From Venturia oleaginea (taxonomy: Eukaryota; Ascomycota; Dothideomycetes; Venturiales; Venturiaceae), in contig JABMLP010000019.1 in assembly GCA_013176395.1 (NCBI GenBank), forward strand, positions 930,001-994,000: 64,000 nucleotides of DNA. Direction: 5' to 3'. This document shows positions 22,480-33,592 of the stretch, in pieces (position 1 is the stretch's first letter; every line of letters starts with the position of its first letter). A model generated the notes under the pieces. That model saw nothing but the letters and a program-made list of their open reading frames with translations. It was not told the origin of the DNA and made no database searches. The position numbers were made by a program, and so were the translations under genes.

Positions 22480-22874
22480 TCATTCAGATGATCCTGGCGA
22501 GCGAATTTCCGTGCTTTCGCTGCTTTTCATACACGGCTGGCCAAATCTCCAGCAGTATCGAGGGTTAGAGAGCGCTTGGCTGTTGTGTTGTCGATTTTGG
22601 CGAGACTTTGGGCAGCGGTGCTTTCGATGTTGTTTGTTGCGGTGGTTATTTCGATCCGAAATTCAGTGAAGGGCATTGGTTCAATTGAAGAGATTCCCCA
22701 CGTCCTAGCAAGTATTTCCGAAATCCTCTCGATGCTTCGTTTGATTTTCATGCATGGCTGACCGAATCTATGACAGTATGCAGGACTCGCCTCGGGGATC
22801 GCCTCGGGGATAGGAACAGCAGAGGCTGTAGTTGAGGCCATGGCGACCGCGCAAAAGATGTTCGTAAGCTTCAT
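22480..22874 (-). CDS. Alpha-factor-type mating pheromone precursor
   Basis: The start at 22874 opens a classic secreted precursor: a signal peptide (MKLTNIFCAVAMASTTASA), a pro-segment with dipeptides suited to Ste13-type trimming (PEASPA), and the core YCHRFGQPC followed by MKIKR with a Kex2-type Lys-Arg end (residues 33-46). The Cys-x6-Cys spacing with Gly-Gln two residues before the second Cys, and the basic M-K-I-K-R tail, match the ascomycete alpha-pheromone layout (compare the Neurospora/Sordaria ending C-W-K-V-K-R). A second core, YCWRFGQPC, lies at 22531-22557 in another phase. An intron 22580-22701 (GTGGGG...CAACAG, weak donor) would bring it into frame and give a 90-residue precursor. 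Unspliced, the frame ends at 22527 after 115 residues with one core. The second core lacks a Lys-Arg after it. Tyr replaces the usual first Trp. Confidence 0.65.
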
Positions 22875-23605
22875 GGAGTATAACGAAAACGTGGCTAATT
22901 GCGGTGGATGAAGTTGTTGCTCAGGTATATTGTGTCGAATGTGGTTCATAAGAGGTCTGAAAATGGATATGGTCGAGGAGCTTATTGACCGGGTCTCAAT
23001 AGGATCTGTGTTGGTCTGGAGCCTTGAGGCTATTTAGTAGTAGTGATGAGATTTTGTACATAAGCTCGACAATAACGGCATTATTGAGAGTTTATACAGA
23101 TCTCATAGTTGGTAGAACATCCCTCGCATCATTATATCTTCAGGGAGATAAGGGACACCCGAAATAGACATGAATACAGTCCTGAATAGGAAATATCTTC
23201 AATGTCTTTGTGAGAACAAGCGAAGGGGACTCCAATGAAGCAATTTTTTAATAACAAGTCAAAATACCAAAGGAAATTAGCGCCATCGATGCAGAAAGGA
23301 AAAAATTGTTTACAGCGCTGCTGAGTGAGTTTTCGCTTTCCAGTTATCCGCAGTTGATGGAAGAGGTTCATAGAGACTCTTCTTCTACCGTGGTGCGCGC
23401 TTGTCTACACAAAGGGGTTATGGTGAGAATGAGAGCGGTCTTCATCATGCTCGAGAGACGGGTTTGGGGGTAACTTGGAAAGATGTTGGAGTTGTGAAAT
23501 GTAGCTGGCGCTGGCGTACTTTTGCCAAGTCCGATAGAACTACTCGGCTATTTTTGGAGCTATCGCGATGCGACCAGTATTACTCCAGCATTATATTTTC
23601 CTCCA
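22875..23605. other. Divergent intergenic region between pheromone gene and msm1
   Basis: 730 bp between two divergent start codons. It must hold both promoters. No gene or clear motif is recognised. Confidence 0.5.
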
Positions 23606-25746
23606 ATGCGTGCAATACTCAATTCCCCCGCATTTCCTCTGCTGAGAAGAAGTAGGGGAGCAAGATGGATCTGCTCATCATGCCAACGTAAATCCGCGAC
23701 AATTTCGTCGAGACAAAACGACACTCTCTCCAAAGTTACCCTCTCCCAGCCGATGCCCATACCCAAGTCGAAGCCTTTCTACGTGACTACACCCATCTTC
23801 TATGTCAATGCCGGTATATACAACCAGAGAACACCGCAGCCAGGATACAGCCCGCTGATTGAGTCTCAGCCCCTCATGTTGGCCATATGTATACGATGGT
23901 CATCACGGATATCATCAAACGCTGGCAGGTCGTTGGTGGATGCAAGGCATTACTGTTGACTGGGACAGACGAGCATGGAATGAAGGTACTAGGCATTCTT
24001 CAGCTGAAAACCTGGCGTATGTTGACCGCTATGTTCTCGATAGATTCAGCAAGCGGCAGAAAAGGCACGGAGCGAACCATTGCCATTTTGTGACAAAGGC
24101 GCAGTTAGATTCAAGGTAGGAAGAAGTACATCGCTATAGATATACACCATATCTGATTCTTTTAGGACCTCGCAGCTCAGTCACACATATCATACGACCA
24201 CTTCATTCGGACGACAGATGAGGATCACAAAGAAGCGGTACAGTATGCCTGGGTATGAGAGCAATGGTTATCATGATAGGCAATATGGGTACTGATTTAA
24301 TCATAGCATATTCTCCAGCAGAAGGAGCTCATATATACTTCGAAGCATAAAGGCTGGTATTCTGTCAGCGACGAGACCTTCTACCCACCTTCGGCAGTTC
24401 ATCTAGTGATTGAGCCTGCAACTGGACGCAAACACATGGTAAAAAGAATCAGGCACTTTAGGGGTATTGCATATTCTAACGAAATTAGGCGTCTATGGAA
24501 ACTGGAAAAGAAGTAGAGTGGACGGAGGAGGAAAACTACCACTTCCGACTATCAGCATTTCGAGAGCAACTCCTCGAGTTTTACGAAGCCAATCCTGGGT
24601 GGATCATCCCGAGAACACGGCATCTGGACATCCAAAATGCAGTCAAGGCTGGACTGGAAGACTTGTCCATATCCCGACCAAGCAGCAGATTGACCTGGGG
24701 AATTCCTGTGCCAGAAGATCCTTCTCAGACCATCTACGTCTGGCTTGATGCTCTCGTCAATTACATCACCAAGGCGGGATACCCATGGTCGCCCGATACG
24801 CCTTTTGAGGGAGGATGGCCTGCAGATTTGCAGGTCATTGGGAAGGACATCACTAGGTTGGTGAATTTCTTATGGATCTTTATCTCGATCATGGTTGACA
24901 ATCCTCGCAGGTTCCACTGCATATACTGGCCCGCCTTCCTCATGGCTCTCGACCTCCCCCTCCCTTTGAACATCCTTACACACGCACATTGGACACTCGG
25001 GAAAGAAAAGATGGCGAAATCAACCGGCAACGTTGTGAATCCGTTCTTCGCATTAGACAGGTTCGGCGTGGACGTCATGCGATTCTATCTCGCTCACGAT
25101 GGTGGCATAGGGCAGGACGCCGACTACACCAACGACAACATTCTGGAACGACACAGGGTCATATTACAAGGTCAGCTTGGCAACCTCGCCAGTCGGTTGA
25201 TCAGAGGGAAGGGCTGGAAACTGCAGAGCGTGGTTGAAAACATGGGACAGCGAGAATCACGGATACCGAGTGACGACCCGCAGTGGGTGCAATTGAACAA
25301 TGTTTCCAGAGAAGTCGGCTTACACATGGAGACCTACCAGGTTGGTCTGGCATTGAAACGCATTGTGCGACTTCTAAGCAAGGTGAACCACCCAAGTCTC
25401 TCGCTCTGGAAAAGTGACGCTAATCGCGTCGTACCAGACTAATGTCTACATAACACAGCAAGAACCATGGTACCTAGCCAAGCAATTAAAGACTCAGCCG
25501 GATTCGGAAACTTCTGAGAAATTGGATGAAGTGCTTTATCTGTGCACGGAGGCATTGCGTATCGCCGGCATCTTGTTGCAGCCATATATGCCTACCAAAG
25601 CAGCCTTGTTACTGGACATGCTGGGTGTGGATGAGAAGAAGAGAAGTCTTGAGTTCGCGAGACCAGACGTGGACCTTACATATGGGAAGAGCAAGGTCTC
25701 TGTTGGCAGGAGTCACGAGGGTGTACTTTTCCCGCCGCTGGCGTAG
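23606..25746 (+). CDS. msm1: Mitochondrial methionyl-tRNA synthetase
   Basis: Charges mitochondrial tRNA-Met with methionine. Eight exons: 23606-23813, 23870-23985, 24044-24115, 24166-24252, 24307-24438, 24489-24856, 24911-25382 and 25438-25746. All junctions are GT-AG and the total is 588 codons (587 residues). The first 60 residues are Arg/Ser-rich without acids (LLRRSRGARWICSSCQRKS), a mitochondrial presequence. Class I motifs follow: PFYVTTPIFYVN, HVGHMYTM (HIGH box), TGTDEHGMK, then TWGIPVPED, YVWLDALVNYITK, and KEKMAKSTGN (KMSKS box). The anticodon-binding helix bundle ends the protein. There is no zinc-knuckle insert and no C-terminal tRNA-binding extension, as expected of the organellar form. 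The intron at 24857-24910 is 54 nt with no stop in frame, so retention would insert 18 residues. Confidence 0.95.
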
Positions 25747-27810
25747 GTAGGGTGAGGACTTGTGTTTGTAGTATAGGGAATGTTCGAGATGTGATCTGGG
25801 CTTGCGGGAAAGAGAATAGTTCGTGTCATCTAGCCCCCTATACGATTGACAACCTTTGACATTGCTTCCCTTCGTGAAGTCCGATGTTCATACGGCTCTC
25901 AGAGCTCTCTCGTTCACAAGGAGCATGGTTGGAGGCCTGCTGACACTCGACGTAGTGGGAATATGTGTATGTGGTGCGAGAACATGAAGGGATATCAGTC
26001 CCAAGGCGAGAAGATGCGAGGTTGTTGGTGCCAACACTCGAAACCATCATGTTGACCGTTCCACAGCGACGTTGATAATACCAAATTCACAATCGACTTC
26101 TATTAACTCTTGCTAAACTCCATTCCAAAAATTGGTAGAAACTGATCGCCATCGATCTAGATCTCTGGAGTCCTAGTTGCAAAGGACGATTGATGGCCCC
26201 GTTTTGGTCCTCTTCGCCGTGGGCTAAAGACTGTACCTCCTATCTCCAACTCAATTCACACGATTCGTCAAGACATACATTTTGACATCATCACCAATTG
26301 AGAAGTATAATCTCATATTATCCTGGTGAGTACATTACAGCGGTCATAACATCACCACTATCCCCACGGGCCTCATCACTGCGACCACCAATGCCCATTT
26401 GGAAATGGAATCTGACAGTATGATATGTGGTTCGAAATCCGCAATTCCCTCGGAGTGAATACCTATGTCTCAGGAAAGAATGAGACAGGATACTGGATGA
26501 TCTGTCTGCCTCGGGTGATGGAAGGATATTTCGCGATAATCTGATACTATAGCTAATTTGAGTTTACCCAACACCTCCTAAAAGTACCCTAGTTAAATTA
26601 GAAAAGATCTTATAGGTTTGCGTATATTCCTTCATTGTCTATATCTAGTAGTACGACCTGAACAAAACGGTTAACCAAATCCAAGGAGAAAACTGTAGCC
26701 TGCCCCTACCCAGAGGTCGAACTAGCTCGAATATATCCAAGATATGGGTGCGCCCAACACCCAGATTGCAAGATCGTGATACAAAGACACCGCCATTCGA
26801 AACCTAACCAACTAGCCAAAATGAAAGAAAAGATCGAGTAATCTATACAAAGAGCAAACTCACATCGCAAGTAGCCCAATGATAAGGAATCAGGCGCTAT
26901 ATGTGCAACAACACAACACACCACAACCACAACCTCAACCACATCCTTCAATTTACAAAACCCCACCTCAACAACATCCAAATCCACGCCCAGAAAAAGA
27001 AAAACCCCATAAGAATCAGAGTATCCATATCCATCCCATCCCATCATCCATCCATCACCCAAATCCCTCAAATTCCAATACCCCACTTACCAAAACCCGG
27101 ACTTTTTTTTAATAACCCAAGACAACTAGGTTCACAGCAACAACCTCTCCTTTCCCAGGATTCTACCACACTCTCAATGTTACACAGGTATAAAGATGTA
27201 CCCAGCCACCGTCCAGAACACCCCCATTCCTCCTCATCAAAAAACACACATCAAACCCATCACCATCTTCCCGCGAACAACCCAACCTAGCCCATTCATC
27301 AATCCAATCCGCATCAACCATGCAAGAAAAAAACAAACACCGCACTTCAAGACCAAAAAGGTAGCAAAGAGATGAATTATCCACACCCTCGCAATAGAAG
27401 GGCACCAAACCACACCAATATTGTAGCTAAAACCGACCTATGAACAACATTTCGCTCTTCCCGTTGCGCGAGAAGGTATAATAGAGATACATTGACGGAA
27501 CAACTAGCCGGTATGGGCTAAAGCAAGCGTATCTTGCAATCTTTTTGGGGAAAAAGCAGCCACCATTCTCCTATTCTCCATCTTCTTCTCTAGCACAAAG
27601 GCGGGCTCCCCTCCCCTTCCTCATCTCATTTTCTGTACTTCTCCCCATGCTCATCTGACTAACTCTCCTTAAACCCAAGAAGAATCCAAATAGACATCCT
27701 CTTAACGTAAACGCCATACCATTAGCACCGACCCAAAACGCTCACAGCACAACCGTGCCCTGAAAAAAGTCCATTCTACATCACCTTGCCATCAAATCCA
27801 CACTCCACAA
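25747..27810. other. Intergenic, partly A/C-rich low complexity
   Basis: 2.1 kb between the 3' ends of msm1 and the minus-strand gene at 27811. From about 26890 to 27350 the plus strand is strongly A/C-rich (CAAC/CCAC runs), which opens long low-complexity frames on both strands that I do not take as genes. Confidence 0.5.
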
Positions 27811-28995
27811 TCACGAAGTAGTCTTGACATACCCTCTAACATCAGCCTTGTCAAAACTAAACGGTGATTTCGTCATGTCCGGGCTCCGGGGAGACAGGGG
27901 CATGGCAAATAGATCTCCCTCTTCCGTCTCTTCCTCCTGTGATTCCTCGGGCACAACACCGCTCAACATACCCGCCAAGCTGTTCATGCTACCCGCTGTA
28001 TTCGACCTTTGTGATACAGGGACAGGTCTTCTCCACGGCTGTGGTTGTAGACTGACCAACGGTGTTGACGTCGGCTGCACTGGATGTTGTTGAGGGAGTG
28101 GCGCTGGCATGGCAGCCAGACTTGATATGGGACATTCTCCATTGAAAGCAGAAAACGATGACACGGCGATATCGCCGTCACCCGGGCTCAAAGGTCCTCT
28201 ACCGACAGTGGGAGCTGGTGCTCCCGTTTGTAACTTCAAACCCTTCAATTTCTCCGACAGCCGCGAGCCGCCTGGACTCAGTGGTGTTGTCGGACTGAGC
28301 GGAACATCATTCACACCCTTCAAATTCAACGGGGCAGGCGAAGAAACCGCAGGCGCCGTAGCTGTAATGCCGAAAGTAGTCTCGATCCATTCCTTCTCTT
28401 TCAACGCCATATCCAGTCCTATTCCCTCGGGGAAATCACGCTCTTCCCTCACAATCTCTCCTTCCAACGTCGCCAGTCTCTTCTTAGCCCATAGCGTATG
28501 CAAAACTCCTTTCGAAGGTCTCTTCACCCCCCCAGTCCCAGGCGACAAAGCACTCTCATACAGCCCCGGCGGAAAAATAGCAGGCAGCGGATTCGTCTTC
28601 CAAACAACCTTCTCATCTTTACCCTTGCCTTCCAACGTCAAAGTGACAGTAGCAGGCACACTAACCCCAGGCGGTAGCAGAAAGAATAACCGATGCGTTT
28701 GATCCACGACTGCATCCCCAGATCTCTCCTCGGCAGGTAAGACGTGAGACTTGCCTTCCCACGATACCGTCCACGACCCAGCTATTGAGTTTGTCTCCGT
28801 CGTGTCTTCCCATTCCAGCATCAGGATTTTGGTGCCATTGTTTGATTTCCCGGGTTCGAATTCGAAGCGGGCGCGGGCTTGCGGGTTAGACAGGGAGGGG
28901 GATTCGAGCGAGGGTTGGGATTCTGTTGCTGTTGTTGTTGTTGTTGTTGTTGTGGAGAGGGTGCTCGGTAGGGAGGGCCGTTTGAAGGTGGCCAT
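27811..28995 (-). CDS. Conserved-looking hypothetical protein, 394 residues
   Basis: Single exon from ATG 28995 (MATFKRPSLPS). Residues about 18-25 are a poly-Thr run made by a trinucleotide microsatellite on the plus strand (GTT repeats, 28929-28950). Residues 45-150 form a compact, probably beta-rich domain (GTKILMLEWED, GSWTVSWEGKSHVLPAEE, RLFFLLPPGVSVPATVTLTLEG) reminiscent of a carbohydrate- or ligand-binding sandwich, but I cannot name it. A helical segment follows (LWAKKRLATLEGEIVREERDFPEGIGLDMALKEKEW in part). The rest is Pro/Ser-rich with repeated LSP and SPG motifs, typical of a phosphorylated disordered tail. There is no signal peptide or membrane span. Confidence 0.7.
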   Translation of the reverse strand: MATFKRPSLPSTLSTTTTTTTTATESQPSLESPSLSNPQARARFEFEPGKSNNGTKILMLEWEDTTETNSIAGSWTVSWEGKSHVLPAEERSGDAVVDQTHRLFFLLPPGVSVPATVTLTLEGKGKDEKVVWKTNPLPAIFPPGLYESALSPGTGGVKRPSKGVLHTLWAKKRLATLEGEIVREERDFPEGIGLDMALKEKEWIETTFGITATAPAVSSPAPLNLKGVNDVPLSPTTPLSPGGSRLSEKLKGLKLQTGAPAPTVGRGPLSPGDGDIAVSSFSAFNGECPISSLAAMPAPLPQQHPVQPTSTPLVSLQPQPWRRPVPVSQRSNTAGSMNSLAGMLSGVVPEESQEEETEEGDLFAMPLSPRSPDMTKSPFSFDKADVRGYVKTTS

Positions 28996-31581
28996 GGTGC
29001 TGTGTAAGTTCGAAAAGCGCGGCAGAAACGGTTTGCAAGAGTTTGGCCAAAGGGTATAGGTGTATAGCGTATACAATCTCTGGAGCTCACCTTGAGAAAG
29101 GTGGGGACGTGGTTGTTCTTGCGTTCCTAGGATCTATTATTAGCATTAGATAGCATCCTTCCGGCTATAAGAGCAGACTTACTGGATGAAAACCATCAAC
29201 GCTTTCTCAACCATTCTATCTCTCCCACGATGCCTCTTCATAAGCTGCAGGAAGGCAGAGAATGGTGCAAACGTGTCTACAAGGTAACAAATGATCTTCA
29301 GGAACTAGTACCTCCAGACCTCTCACGTTCAAGCTTCAACCCTCTTCTCACGGCCAAACAAGTGCCCGATGATTGGCCCAGGACATTAAAATTCATTTGT
29401 GAAGTGCTGGCCGAAGCACCCAGCTCATGCCCTAGGAATCACATTACTTAATAAGACGGGGCTGACGAGCAGACTGGCGGCCATCTATCGTGCTCTCGAC
29501 CATGCTCGGCTCCATCTGACTGCCTCTGCCAATCTATCGCCATCGAGGCTGGGAAATCCATAACCTTCTCCTCCCTCTGACACCTAGACCGCAGGGCTGA
29601 AATGGGGCAGTTGCGCGTCCCTTTCGCACATGCCAATCCTTATTCTCCATGTTATTTCCGATTGAGGAAGAATCTACAAGATACTGCTTGACGTCTATTG
29701 CGTATTGACAATTTCGCTACCATTATCGTCCAAAGAATTCTCCGTCTCCACGAAATGCTGTGGAGGAGGAGGTGAAATTGCGATACAGCACTCGATCCAT
29801 AAAATGTTCCTCTCCCGCGGCAACTATCCGTGTGCGGTTACCGCGCAGAGGTCAGTGGATTGCCGACGAAGAGTTCTTCAAGAAAAATGCACATCAAGAC
29901 CTCATGCTCGGATCCTCGACTGCTTGTTTCTGACTCGGTGAAGACAGGATCACGCTCTAATCGCGCTAGGCCCCTTCGTTCCACCTTGCCTTCAAGAGCA
30001 AGTGGCTATTTTTGTACAACGACTACTTGCATCTTTTCACATCTTGGCGCGACTTAACGGGTAGCTACATGCAGCGCAGCAGTGCGTCTTGGGTAAGAAA
30101 ACAAGTGGGGCGGATGGTCCTACGTCCCCCCATCGGCGCTCGACGGCTTTTGTGCCAGGCCACTATTGATTTAGAGAATATAGTGTCACTCTGATCTGAT
30201 GTAGTGCAGCCTCGACATCGACGGAGCATTCCGGTTTGATAGTCGTGGGCTCGCCGCTCAAAACGTGAAGGAATTGATAGTTTTTCCGTCTACGATCCTG
30301 AATGTCGGGTCCGGGTCGGAGAAGGTTCCATACAGATAGGCGGACGGATGGACGGGAGAGTGACGACTGACACGAGGGACAGGGAACGAGGAAGCATGCA
30401 GATGAGGCAGAGAAAGCATGCAGACGAGGTAGAGGAAGCAAGCATAACGACGCACAGGAAAGATGGGGATGGGACAACGAAAAGAAGGAAAAACGAACAT
30501 GGGAAAAAGAAGAAGTGATGGCGGGAAGCGACATGAACGCCGTTACGACATCGAAATCTAGACGCTGTGCCCCACGCGTGCCACCACGACTATCGATGCG
30601 TGGACGTGGAGAATGCATGCATGCATGGACAGATGCAACTGCAAGGGAGACGAGACGAAGAAGACTTGCAGGAGGTCGCCGACGTCGGGGGGACGGTCTG
30701 TGTATCCGTATCTATCTTACTTGGTGTAGTGAGTGGGCAGCATGTGTGGCATAGGAGGTGGCGGCTAAATACGAGGCATTGATTGGGTATGAATGGTGTT
30801 TGTGGTTTTAACGGCGGTGGAAACGGTTGTTGGAGGCTGGAGGAATTAGTATTAATTTGGTTTTGAATGTGAGACTGAGGGATTTGATTGTGAGTTATGG
30901 GTGAGAAGGTGAGTCAACGATTGAATTCGCAAGGTTGAATTTCGTTGAATTCCTGGCGATATGAAGAAGTGATTTTGCCAGAAGATTGTCGACAATCCGC
31001 AGTGTGAAAATCTGGTACAGTCATTCTCAGAGGCCATGGGACAATCACCAGAGATAAGGAATCAGAATGGTTTCAACTTTTGGGTTCATTTCTCAATCAT
31101 TCCCATCAGCTCGTCGCACGCCAAAAAGCGCTCGAGCAAAACGAAGCGATTAAATACAAGTACATCAGATCCAATGAGTGAATCTTTTTCATCCCCTACT
31201 GGTGCCTCCAGTATCCCCAACTCCAAACCAGTTCATCCTCAAACCCAACTCCAAACAAACCCCATCCTCGTTCCAGAAGAACCAATAACCAGGGAAAATT
31301 TGCGATGCTTGATGACAGGCCGTAGAGTCGTTTCCCCGAATTTCCGTACCACCCCCCTTTCCTTCCCTCTCCGTGCTGGAAATTCCAAAAATATGCTCCT
31401 GCTCCTGCTCCTCTATGCTTGCTAAAGATCGCGCGCATGCTGCTGTGTGGTATTTGTAACGCAGAGGTTACAAATGGGTATAATGCATTAGAACAAGATT
31501 AATAATAATTGTAAAAAAAGAATGGTGGACAAGGTGTCCGGTCGTGGTGTTGGTGGTAAGAAATCCTCACCAGGAGGAGAT
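28996..31581. other. Intergenic, no confident gene
   Basis: 2.6 kb. A 73-codon ATG frame at 29230-29451 (plus) has ordinary protein composition but no recognisable motif. The stretch 30300-30700 is purine-rich on the plus strand and opens Ser/Phe-rich frames on the other strand that look spurious. Confidence 0.4.
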
Positions 31582-33592
31582 CTAGAGGAGGAGGAAGTCC
31601 CATCCTTGTGTTCGCATAGCATCCCGCCAGTGGACGTACTGTGCATCACCTCTTGCCAAAGCATCGTCGTTGACTCTCCACGTCTCCTTCAGCAATTCGC
31701 GAACATTGGCTATTGATCCACACTCGGCAGCGTCGCCCATGGCTGCAATGCGGTTGGCAAAAGTTTGTCGGAGTGTGGAGGTAGGGAGGCAGGCGGAGCC
31801 AGCAATGAGGAGTGGCCAGACGAGGGAGCGATCGAAGCCGTGTTCGCCCATTGGGATGTATTCCATCGCATCAGCAAAGTTGTTGACGAGGTTGGTGATG
31901 TTTGGTGCTTGGCGATCGTAGTTTGGAACAAGGCTGCAAAGGTAGAGGCGTGCTGCAATGCGGAAGATGGCCGTCATGTTTGTGCTGAGTTGCTTTGCGC
32001 TGAGGGCACCGTGGGTGTTGTAGGCGTTGGCAATGGGATCTGCCTCGCTCTCGTACATGGTTATCTTGTCGCCGAGGACTTGAATGAAGCCGCAGAGTTG
32101 AATGTCGTCCATGCAGCTACCTTCAAGCTTGAAGGCCTCGAGGCAGGCAATCTCAGAAATAATGAACATGATGCGGTCTTCGCAGCCCATAAGCTCGGCG
32201 AGTCCAGCTGTCGAGTTTGCGACGTGCTTCTCGCGGTAAGTATCTGCGAGAAGGGGCTTGCGTCCGAGCATCGAAGCGCCGAGAATGTCGATCCAGGCAG
32301 TGACAGTCATGTTGAAAGGTGGGTGAGCCTGAGAATTGCTGACTAGCTGGTTTGGCATGTCGAGACTGTGGACGAATTGGATTGCGCAATCGAGATGCTT
32401 GTGCCATGGAATATCGGGCAGGCAGTCCTCGGGACGAGCGACAGAGCACTGCAGAAAGATCATGCTCAACGTGGCCTCGAGGTTCTGGGAATTGTTGCTT
32501 CCCGTCTTCATCTGTTCGCACAGTTCCATCAGAGCAAGTCCACGATGTCGTTGGATGTCATTGTCGATCTGCTCTCCTCGGATTCCCTGTGTTGACTTGA
32601 AGTGAAGGGCTGAGATGCTGAGGCAGCTGTGCAAATAGGCCTTGTTCGACTCCAACGCGAGCAGGATGGCCTCTGTTGGCGAACCGTGTTGGTTGACCTC
32701 CATGACCGGAAACAGTAATCGGACGACGTTCTGGATGAAGTTGTCCAAGAGCTGTTGATCGCACTCATCGACCTGTATTATCGACTGGTGCTTTGGTGAT
32801 ACTGGGTAGTGGTTGAAGTCAAAGTACTGGAAGTCGATGGGCTCTTCGGCGTAAAACTCGTGGCGATGCTCAATGGAAGACTCGTGCTGCAGAAAAGCTT
32901 CTGCACCGAAAGGTCCCGTCGGCGGGGTTTGGAAGGCGCTGAATGTTGAAATGGTCGAATCCTTCCTCGTTGGCAAATCGTTGATGAACAGTTGGGTTTC
33001 CGTCTTGATATCGACTTCGTACGGCGGGAAATGAGGATACTGAGGGAAAGGAGCGTCGATTGGCATAGCAGGGACAAACATCATGTCTTGCTGCATACAC
33101 GGGTTGAAGGCAAAATCGAGGGAAAATTGCGAATCGATGGAGCCTTCCCTTCTTTCCAAGCCATCGGAAAATTGATCGGTTCCCATGGTCGAATGGCATA
33201 GTGATGGTGGTGAGTTTGGGTTGAGCGGCGGTGGATGCGAAGCCTTTTCGGTGAGTTTCGTCCGCTTGATAATGTTCTTGATCATCTCCTTTTGCTGCCT
33301 CCTCTGCTCATTGTTGCTCCACCACATGGGCCGCTTGTATTCGCATTTGAGGCCAAGATGTCTGCAGGCCTTGCATCCGGGTTTACCTTCATCGCACTTC
33401 TTCCTTCGTAATCTGCATGTGAAGCAACCTGGCAGTCGTCAGTCACGATGAACCCTGCATATTGCGGGGTGAGCACAAACCTGTCCGAGAGCGACGATGC
33501 ATTTTCGTTTGAGATTGTTTTGAACCAGATGTGTTTGGTCCAGACATGTTTGTTGACGACTTGTCCGAGCAAGGCGACATTGAGTTGGGCAT
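31582..33592 (-). CDS. Zn2Cys6 transcription factor, RosA/NosA/Pro1 type
   Basis: Two exons, 33481-33592 and 31582-33428, with a 52-nt intron (GTTTGT...TGCCAG) inside the first zinc-cluster codon, give 652 residues. The binuclear cluster is C39-x2-C42-x6-C49-x6-C56-x2-C59-x6-C66 within RSRTGCFTCRLRRKKCDEG. It is followed by CEYKRPMWWSNNEQRRQQK and a basic linker (NIIKRTKL), which as I remember is the hallmark of the RosA/NosA and Pro1/ADV-1 group, regulators of sexual fruiting and of cell fusion genes. The middle and C-terminus read as a fungal-specific transcription factor domain (EATLSMIFLQCSVARPEDCLPDIPWHKHL, TAWIDILGASMLGRKPLL). The start at 33592 is the first ATG in the open frame; two further in-frame ATGs follow within 16 codons. 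It faces the SAM-PH gene across 3.6 kb, fitting a developmental gene with a large upstream region. Confidence 0.85.

Noticed and set aside
26706..27290. Open frames over the A/C-rich stretch
   Set aside because: Low-complexity repeats of Val/Tyr/Asp or Gln/His/Pro without any motif; probably non-coding.
28109..28702. 197-codon plus-strand frame opposite the 27811-28995 gene
   Set aside because: Shadow of the minus-strand gene, with composition set by the reverse of a Pro/Ser-rich tail.
30163..30618. 151-codon minus-strand frame
   Set aside because: Ser/Phe/Leu-rich sequence from a purine-rich region; no motif and no supporting splice sites.
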